Source: CAYZJD01 sp964478455 (GTDB lineage Bacteria > Acidobacteriota > Terriglobia > Bryobacterales > Bryobacteraceae). Taken from it: a stretch of 10,708 nucleotides of DNA. Shown here piece by piece: positions 5,713 through 10,708 of the stretch (positions are counted from its first letter, which is position 1; every line of letters begins with the position of its first letter). Position numbers and translations under genes: made by a program. The DNA is taken from contig CAYZJD010000135.1 of NCBI GenBank assembly GCA_964478455.1, positions 1 to 10,708 on the forward strand, given 5' to 3'. The notes below the pieces were generated by a model. That model was not told the origin of the DNA and did no database searches. It saw only the letters and a list, made by a program, of their open reading frames with translations.

Positions 5713-7599
5713 TCAGATTCTCCCCGCCTTTAACCGCGCGGCGACCTGGTGGAAGAAACTGTCCAGCGTCTCGAGCGATTCCGGCTCCAGGTCCTTGAGC
5801 GTGATGGCGACCACCGGCCGGTTCCGCTCCGCCAGCGCCATTTGGGTGGCCAGAAACTGCGCGTGATGGTAGTCCGCGGTATAGCCGGCGGCCGCCAGCG
5901 GCTCGGACTTCTCGGCCAGCAGCACAGTGGAAAAGCAGCGTCCGTGCCCGATGATCATCTCGTGATAGGAGTGGTTCATCGCCGGGCCCTCGTAGACGTC
6001 CACCGGCATTTTCAACCGCTCCCGGAACACCCGCTGCGCGGCGCGGTCGAGGCACCGCCGCATCCGGCGTCCGGAATGCGAGTAGCGCATGTCGCCGAAG
6101 AAGGTCAGTTCCGCATACTCCGCCTCCCGGGTCGAGGCCAGGCGTTTCAGCAGGGAGGCGTAGAGAGCGGGCGCATCCAGGCCGTCCGCCTTGACCGGGA
6201 ACCGGAGCCGGCCGTAGTGCAGGGTTAAAACCCGGCGCCAGGCGAGCCGGCGAGGAGATTCTTCCATTTCCCTCCACGCCCGCGTGCGCACGATGCCGCC
6301 GGCTTTCACCGCCTCGCTGTGGATCCGGTTGGTGATCGTCTTGTAAAGCTCGACGGCCGGCTGGGTGACGAAGTTCATCTGGCGCAGATAAGCCAGGCCG
6401 AAAACCGCGTAGTGGATGAACTGCATGTAGCGCGACAGCGGCGTGCCGCGCTCCAGCGCCAGCACAGCGACCGGGTAGCCGGTGCGCCGGATGAGTTCGG
6501 CCTTGCGGGACTCCGGGCCGGCTTCGCCCTTGAACTTCACGGCTAGAAACGCCCGGTCTTGGCAGGAGTCTTTGGGCGAACGGTAATCGGCGAGCTTCAC
6601 CTTCTCCTGAATGACGATCTTGATCCCGAGGGCTTCGGACTTGCCGAGGCTTTCCTCGAAATCCTGCTTGGTCCAAAGGCATATGCCGTTCCACGCCCTT
6701 GGGACCAGGAGCGTCACCTTGTCGCGGCCCGCTCTGCCCTGCGTGTCGAGAAACGCCGCCAGCCGGAAGGCGTGGTGAATGTCGGCCTCGGAGAGGACGG
6801 CGCCGGCGATCCAGGCGCGCAGGTCCACCCGCGCCAGGGCCAGCGAGTAAAGGCTCCCGCGCGTGAGCGGACCGCTGTGCCGGCCCGCCGTGGTGTTGGC
6901 CCCGTCGAGTTGCAGCTCCACCCGCCGGTAGCTCCTCTTCCGGGCGAACTGATCGAGCAGCGAGCCAGGCAGCGTCAGGTAGAGGAAGTTGGCGCGGCTG
7001 TCGATCTTGTACTTGTCATAGAGAGCGGCCAGTTTCTCGAGGTTCACCACCGGCTCGTAGGACGTCATGCCCATGGCCATGCCGGCAACGAGCGTGCTGC
7101 GTAAGGCCTCCCGGAGGGAAAGTCCCGAACGGCGGCGGATATCTTCGAAGATGCAAGCCAGCTTTACAGGGTCCGTCGAGTCGAGCACATAGCACCGCAC
7201 GCCGCGGCGCAGCAGCCCGACGAGGTTGTACATCGACTTGTCCTCGGCCGAGCCGCCCATACCCACCCAGATCAGGAAGCGCAGCGGCACGTTGTGGGCG
7301 GCGCGAACACGCCGGTGCAGTTCGTCCACCTCGGCGGCGACCATGCCCGGCCACTCCGGGTGATCGGGAACCTGCCAGCTCAGATTGAAGACGCCGTAGG
7401 AGTTCTTGGTGACCTTCCCGGATACGTCGTACTCCGTTCCGATGGCGGCCAGGAAGTCTTTGCAAGGATCGAGTCCCGCCAGGCCGTCGCGGCGAATCCG
7501 GGCATCGAGCGCCCGGAGTCTCTCCAGCACCCGTTCCTTGCGGAAGCGCGCGAACGCAGCTTCCGAAGAAGGGGTGTCGTGGAACAGCGAGAGAAGCAC
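5713..7599 (-). CDS. Glucose-6-phosphate isomerase-like protein (isomerase domain of Tal/PGI type, diverged)
   Basis: A 628-residue cytoplasmic protein of the sugar-isomerase (SIS) superfamily. It follows the isomerase half of bifunctional transaldolase/PGI proteins: GMGGSAED at 113-120, VLDSTDP at 138-144, AGRHS at 238-242 (cf. GGRYS, keeping the Arg), ESLGK with E316 at the place of the catalytic Glu of PGI (cf. ESNGK/ESTGK), and QPAVELYK at 413-420. No transaldolase domain precedes it. Two sites are altered as I align them: the phosphate loop SKSGTTxEP reads AMGMTSYEP (175-183), and the C-terminal HKGG segment reads IGHG. Glucose-6-phosphate/fructose-6-phosphate interconversion is therefore likely but not assured; another phosphosugar substrate or loss of activity is possible. 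The start is GTG 7599, directly preceded by an in-frame TAG; GTG at codon 24 is an alternative. It heads the operon leading to rph and rdgB. Confidence 0.75.
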   Translation of the reverse strand: MLLSLFHDTPSSEAAFARFRKERVLERLRALDARIRRDGLAGLDPCKDFLAAIGTEYDVSGKVTKNSYGVFNLSWQVPDHPEWPGMVAAEVDELHRRVRAAHNVPLRFLIWVGMGGSAEDKSMYNLVGLLRRGVRCYVLDSTDPVKLACIFEDIRRRSGLSLREALRSTLVAGMAMGMTSYEPVVNLEKLAALYDKYKIDSRANFLYLTLPGSLLDQFARKRSYRRVELQLDGANTTAGRHSGPLTRGSLYSLALARVDLRAWIAGAVLSEADIHHAFRLAAFLDTQGRAGRDKVTLLVPRAWNGICLWTKQDFEESLGKSEALGIKIVIQEKVKLADYRSPKDSCQDRAFLAVKFKGEAGPESRKAELIRRTGYPVAVLALERGTPLSRYMQFIHYAVFGLAYLRQMNFVTQPAVELYKTITNRIHSEAVKAGGIVRTRAWREMEESPRRLAWRRVLTLHYGRLRFPVKADGLDAPALYASLLKRLASTREAEYAELTFFGDMRYSHSGRRMRRCLDRAAQRVFRERLKMPVDVYEGPAMNHSYHEMIIGHGRCFSTVLLAEKSEPLAAAGYTADYHHAQFLATQMALAERNRPVVAITLKDLEPESLETLDSFFHQVAARLKAGRI

Positions 7600-7734
7600 C
7601 TACTCGTTGTAGCATAGACAACCCCGAGGCGAACCGGGCGGGTGACGTGACGCGGGAGGACCGCTTGCTCACGCGCGCGGCTCGGACGCGCGGAGCTCGG
7701 AAACCGGCTGGCTGCATCCTGAGAGAATGGGAGC
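7600..7734. promoter_or_regulatory. Divergent intergenic region between the isomerase operon and tgpA-like gene
   Basis: These 135 nt must hold the promoters of both divergent units. On the minus strand TATGCT (plus positions 7611-7616) is a possible -10 lying 11 nt from the GTG, which would give a very short leader. On the plus side no convincing -10/-35 pair is seen. An imperfect tandem repeat, GCGCGGCTCGGA (7675-7686) and GCGCGGAGCTCGGA (7688-7701), lies upstream of the plus-strand gene and could be a protein-binding site. Confidence 0.35.
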
Positions 7735-9840
7735 ATGGCTCGAACCGGCGCCGACGGCGCGGGGCTTGCCGGCCGCTTTCTGGAGCTGTCGCTGCTCGGC
7801 CTGATCTCGAGCGGCTGCCTCGCTCTGGCCGGCTCCGGCTACCTGGACCTGCCCACCGCGGTGGTCACGGCGGCGGCGCTCCTGCTGCGGATTCTCCTCA
7901 TCGCGGGCGCAATCCGGTTCGCGATTCCGCCCCGAGTCGTGGCCGGGCTGACGCTGGTCTACATCGTCTTCTATCCCGTTGACTGGGCCTTCCTATCGCG
8001 CGACTTTCTGCGGGCCACGGTACACCTGGTCTCGTTTCTGGCGGTGGTGAAGATCCTTACCGCGAAAACGGGGCGCGACTTCGTGTACGTCAAGGTGATC
8101 GCGCTGATGCAGCTTGTGGCGGCGGCGATCCTGTCGGTGAATCTCAACTTCTTCGCCTTCCTGGTGCTGTTTCTCTTATTCGGGGTGGCGACGTTCACCA
8201 GCTCGGAGATCCGGCGCGCCGCCGCGCGGCCGGTGAAGATCGCGCGGGGCGGCATGCGGCGCTTCTCTTTCCGGCTCGCGCTGATGAGCGTCTCGATCGC
8301 GCTGGGGATTCTCGCGCTGACCGCCGGGCTGTTCTTCCTGCTGCCCCGCACGGCGCATGCGGCGTTCCAGCGGCTCGTCTCTCATCGCCTGCATCTACCC
8401 GGGTTCTCGAACGAAGTACGGCTCGGGGAGATCGGCGCGGTGCTGCGGGAGAGCGCGCCGGTGATGCACGTGCGCTTCGAGGGCAACCGCCGGCTGCCGC
8501 CGCTTTTGTGGCGAGGAGCCGCACTGCACCGGTTCGATGGGAAGCGCTGGTTCAACCCGCCGGGCGAGAGCCGGCCGCTGCTGGTCGAAAACGGGCGCGT
8601 GATCCTCGCCGACGACGATCAGCGCCGCCGGCGCGGCCCCCGCGTGACTTACGAGGTCCACCTGAAAGACATCGCCTCGGACGCGCTGTTCTTCGCCGGC
8701 GTGCCGGAGGTGCTGTGGATCGACGCGGCGGTGGTCTTACGCTCGGGGCCGGGAATCTACCGGCTCGGCTATGGCGCTGGAGCCGGAGCGATGTACTACG
8801 CGTCGAGCTTTCTTGGCGGCCCAGCGCCGGCAGCCGGGGTGCCTTGCGAGCCGGGCGAATGCCTCGAACTGCCGCCGCTCGATCCGCGCATCGGCAGGCT
8901 GGCCAGGGAACTCACCGCCGGCTTGGCCACCGGCGAGGATCGCGCGCGCGCCATCGAGCGGCATCTGCGCGCCAACTACCGGTACACCACGGAGCTGCCC
9001 GCCAGAGCAGCGGCCGATCCGCTCGCGCACTTCCTGTTCGAGCGCAAGCGCGGCCACTGCGAATATTACGCATCGTCCATGGCTGTCATGCTCCGCTCCG
9101 CCGGAATTCCCTCGCGCGTGGTCACCGGCTTTCACGGCGGGGAGTTGAATCCGGTAAGCGGATGGCACGTGGTGCGGGCGTGGGACGCGCATAGTTGGGT
9201 GGAAGCGTACCTGCCGGAACGCGGCTGGGTGACCTTCGACCCGACGCCCGCCGATCCGAATCCGCGCAGGCCGACGCTCTGGAGCCGCATCGGACATTAC
9301 GTGGACGCGGCGGAGATGTTTTGGCACGACTGGGTGGTTGAGTTTGACCGCGAGCGGCAACTCCTGCTGGCAGTGCACATGGAGCAGGAGGGCTTGACCT
9401 TCGGGGTCCGCTGGCTCGACCGGCTGGGCATGGCGATCGGCGGCCTGCGGGAAAGCGGACGGCGCTGGCTCGCCGCGTATGGGCCGGGCGCCGCGGCGCT
9501 GTTGCTGCTGGCGCTGGCAGCGTGGTTCCTGGCGCCCAGGGCATGGCGGTGGACGGCGGCTCGTCAGCGGGTGCGGCGGGCGCGGAAAGGAGAAGCGCGC
9601 GCGTCGGATGCGACACTGCTTTACGCACGCATGCTCGATGCCCTCAAGAAGCGCGGATTCGAGAAACCGCCCTGGCTCACGCCGGCGGAGTTTGCCCGCA
9701 TTCTGCCGCCGTCAGAGACGTCGGCGCTGGTGATCCGCGCCACCGACGCCTACCACGACCTGCGCTACGGCGGCCGCCGCGAGGCGGCCCCGCACATGGT
9801 GAGGCTGCTAGACGAACTGGAACGGGAGAGGCGGTTGTAA
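7735..9840 (+). CDS. Membrane-bound transglutaminase-like protein (TgpA family: DUF3488, transglutaminase core, DUF4129)
   Basis: A 701-residue integral membrane protein. The N-terminal part (about 14-205) has roughly seven hydrophobic helices, typical of DUF3488. An external beta-rich region follows, then a transglutaminase/protease-like core at about 385-505 with Cys442 (RGHCEYYASSMAVMLR), His486 (WDAHSWVEAY) and Asp502 (FDPTPAD) as the triad. A final membrane helix (about 583-600) leads to a cytoplasmic DUF4129-like tail with LLYARMLDALKKRGF and LTPAEFA. TgpA of Pseudomonas is an essential envelope protein; the reaction is probably on a periplasmic protein or peptide but is not settled. 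Usually such genes follow a MoxR ATPase and a DUF58 gene; neither is adjacent here. The ATG at 7735 has GAGAGAA about 8 nt upstream; GGGAG is too close to act. Confidence 0.88.
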   Translation: MARTGADGAGLAGRFLELSLLGLISSGCLALAGSGYLDLPTAVVTAAALLLRILLIAGAIRFAIPPRVVAGLTLVYIVFYPVDWAFLSRDFLRATVHLVSFLAVVKILTAKTGRDFVYVKVIALMQLVAAAILSVNLNFFAFLVLFLLFGVATFTSSEIRRAAARPVKIARGGMRRFSFRLALMSVSIALGILALTAGLFFLLPRTAHAAFQRLVSHRLHLPGFSNEVRLGEIGAVLRESAPVMHVRFEGNRRLPPLLWRGAALHRFDGKRWFNPPGESRPLLVENGRVILADDDQRRRRGPRVTYEVHLKDIASDALFFAGVPEVLWIDAAVVLRSGPGIYRLGYGAGAGAMYYASSFLGGPAPAAGVPCEPGECLELPPLDPRIGRLARELTAGLATGEDRARAIERHLRANYRYTTELPARAAADPLAHFLFERKRGHCEYYASSMAVMLRSAGIPSRVVTGFHGGELNPVSGWHVVRAWDAHSWVEAYLPERGWVTFDPTPADPNPRRPTLWSRIGHYVDAAEMFWHDWVVEFDRERQLLLAVHMEQEGLTFGVRWLDRLGMAIGGLRESGRRWLAAYGPGAAALLLLALAAWFLAPRAWRWTAARQRVRRARKGEARASDATLLYARMLDALKKRGFEKPPWLTPAEFARILPPSETSALVIRATDAYHDLRYGGRREAAPHMVRLLDELERERRL

Positions 9841-9993
9841 GTGGAGAGGTCCGCCTGGCGCCCTCTCTCAAGCCAGGCGGCAACCAGTCGCTTCACCACA
9901 CAGCGGTTTCACCAGCGCTCGGCCCAATCCGACAAACGAAGCAATGGGTTTGCTGAGGATCTCCGTAGCAACCGTCTTTGTCCGGGGCGGCGG
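9841..9993. other. Intergenic stretch between the transglutaminase gene and vapC
   Basis: No frame here has family-like content; open frames crossing it on either strand look like chance extensions. Apart from the hairpin at 9851-9880 I see no promoter, RNA gene or repeat with confidence. The two flanking genes converge on it. Confidence 0.5.
9851..9880 (+). terminator. Hairpin after the transglutaminase gene, possible transcript end
   Basis: CCGCCTGGC (9851-9859) and GCCAGGCGG (9872-9880) pair exactly with a 12-nt loop, starting 10 nt after the TAA of the transglutaminase gene. There is no T-run afterwards, so intrinsic termination would be inefficient; 3'-end protection or a Rho-assisted stop is as likely. 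The position between convergent genes supports a transcript-end role. Confidence 0.4.
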
Positions 9994-10425
9994 CTAAAGG
10001 GAAGAGAGGACTTCGAGGCCGGGGATCTGTTGGAAGTGGCGAAGGTTGCCCGTGAGCACGGCGTAGCCCTGTTCGATCGCAGCGGCGGCGATGATCAGAT
10101 CGTTTAAGGGCAGCACATTCCCCTTGGCGGCTTCCTGGCCCTCGATCTGTCCCACCAGCCACGCGGTCCGGTTGGTCACCGGGTGTACCGGCAAGAGGCT
10201 CACAAGCTCCTCAATGTACTCACGCCTGCGCCGGGATGCCTCGGGCGTCTTAGCTCGGTAGATGCCATGCACGAGTTCGGCCACGGTGACGGGGGACAGC
10301 GAGAGATCGACCGGCCCATGCGTCGCCAGGATGCCTTCGATGAAGTCCGCGACCGGCTGCTTCCTACGTTCCGCGGCGATGACGGTGCTGGAGTCCAGCA
10401 CTAATCCCAGGAGGGTGGATTCCAT
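9994..10425 (-). CDS. vapC: PIN-domain ribonuclease toxin VapC
   Basis: A 143-residue single PIN domain. Acidic residues are D11 (LVLDSSTVIAAE), E50 (SPVTVAELVHGIY) and D109 (LPLNDLIIAAAA), with the conserved TGN at 125-127 and HFQQIPGLEVLSS at the end, a standard VapC close. It would cleave RNA with Mg2+ when free of its antitoxin. The ATG at 10425 lies 25 nt inside the antitoxin gene. Many homologues begin as MGLVLDSS, which here corresponds to CTG codon 6, and a GTG at 10401 overlaps the antitoxin TAG by 1 nt, so the true start may be shorter than annotated. It is transcribed after the antitoxin in one operon. Confidence 0.88.
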   Translation of the reverse strand: MESTLLGLVLDSSTVIAAERRKQPVADFIEGILATHGPVDLSLSPVTVAELVHGIYRAKTPEASRRRREYIEELVSLLPVHPVTNRTAWLVGQIEGQEAAKGNVLPLNDLIIAAAAIEQGYAVLTGNLRHFQQIPGLEVLSSL

Positions 10426-10685
10426 GGCTTCTGGTGGCTGGCGATGATTTCTTCCAGGTCCTTGCCGAAGTCTTCGTCGAGGGTCACCTGGGAGTTGCGC
10501 TGCCTGGCTTCACGAAGGACTTCGGTGATAGGCCGTCCGGTACGCTGCTGCGCCCGGATGACCGCGACGGGCCGGTTGTCTTGCTCGATGACGACCTCGA
10601 CGCCCTGTTGGACCATGGCCAGCACGGCGTGAAAGTCGCGAGCCACCTCGGCTTCGCTCATGTGGACAGTAGCCATTGCTTCCAT
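10401..10685 (-). CDS. Phd/YefM-type antitoxin (VapB role)
   Basis: A 94-residue antitoxin that should bind operator DNA with its N-terminal half and neutralise the adjacent VapC with its C-terminal tail. The N-terminal part has the Phd/YefM pattern: VHMSEAEVARDFHAVLAMV, then VVIEQDNRPVAVIRA at about 31-45. The tail (LDEDFGKDLEEIIASHQ then PWNPPSWD) is acidic and ends with aromatic residues, as expected of a toxin-wrapping segment. The ATG at 10685 has AAGAG 5 nt upstream and GAGGAGGAG a little further; M4 (10676) is a possible shorter start. The toxin gene begins before this gene ends, so the two are translationally coupled. Operators would lie just past the right edge. Confidence 0.86.
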   Translation of the reverse strand: MEAMATVHMSEAEVARDFHAVLAMVQQGVEVVIEQDNRPVAVIRAQQRTGRPITEVLREARQRNSQVTLDEDFGKDLEEIIASHQKPWNPPSWD

Positions 10686-10708
10686 TATTGCTCTTGCTCC
10701 TCCTCTGT

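Noticed and set aside
5630..6694. Minus-strand frame of 354 codons overlapping the PGI-like gene and the small membrane protein
   Set aside because: A different frame of the same strand as the PGI-like gene, Pro/Arg/Gly-rich, without motifs.
9841..10107. Plus-strand frame of 88 codons after the transglutaminase gene, and a minus-strand frame at 9893-10162
   Set aside because: Both run from a gene-free gap into sequence occupied by vapC, and neither product shows domain-like composition or a ribosome binding site.
1..10708. CRISPR arrays, tRNA or rRNA genes, transposase or phage genes
   Set aside because: No regularly spaced direct repeats, no cloverleaf-like or rRNA-like stretch, and no integrase or transposase motifs were seen on reading both strands.

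Overview
This window is GC-rich (about two thirds G+C by eye) bacterial chromosome with tightly packed genes on both strands. The paired periplasmic M16 proteases, the PGI-like / small membrane protein / rph / rdgB cluster and PIN-domain toxin modules recall Bryobacter/Solibacter-type Acidobacteriota. That assignment rests on recalled gene style and is an inference; no rRNA or tRNA is present to anchor it.

Layout. (1) 1-165 is the C-terminal end of anmK (cell-wall recycling kinase). A perfect 66-nt palindrome (165-230) overlaps its stop codon. (2) 253-3571 is a plus-strand operon: a secreted zinc-binding M16 peptidase, a partner M16 protein that has lost all zinc ligands but keeps the Arg/Tyr pair, and a Nudix hydrolase of ADP-ribose pyrophosphatase type. 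Junctions are a 2-nt gap and a 1-nt overlap. (3) 3609-4207 is a two-gene toxin-antitoxin module: a small acidic protein of unrecognised family followed by a PIN toxin, joined by ATGA. (4) 4221-7599 is a minus-strand operon read right to left: a PGI-like isomerase with altered motifs, a 47-residue single-span membrane protein, rph and rdgB. Its junctions are 7 nt, 4 nt and a 4-nt overlap. The 3' end of rdgB runs into what looks like a dispersed repeat. (5) 7735-9840 is a TgpA-type membrane transglutaminase, divergent from the isomerase operon. (6) 9841-9993 holds no gene apart from a hairpin just after the transglutaminase. (7) 9994-10685 is a minus-strand Phd/VapB-VapC module.

The housekeeping content is peptidoglycan recycling, tRNA 3' maturation (rph), nucleotide sanitation (rdgB, Nudix) and envelope proteolysis. 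I see no phage, transposase, CRISPR array or obvious new defence system. The points most worth a second look are the palindrome at the anmK stop, the split-active-site M16 pair, the unrecognised antitoxin, the short membrane protein, the diverged PGI-like enzyme and the repeat-derived tail of RdgB.
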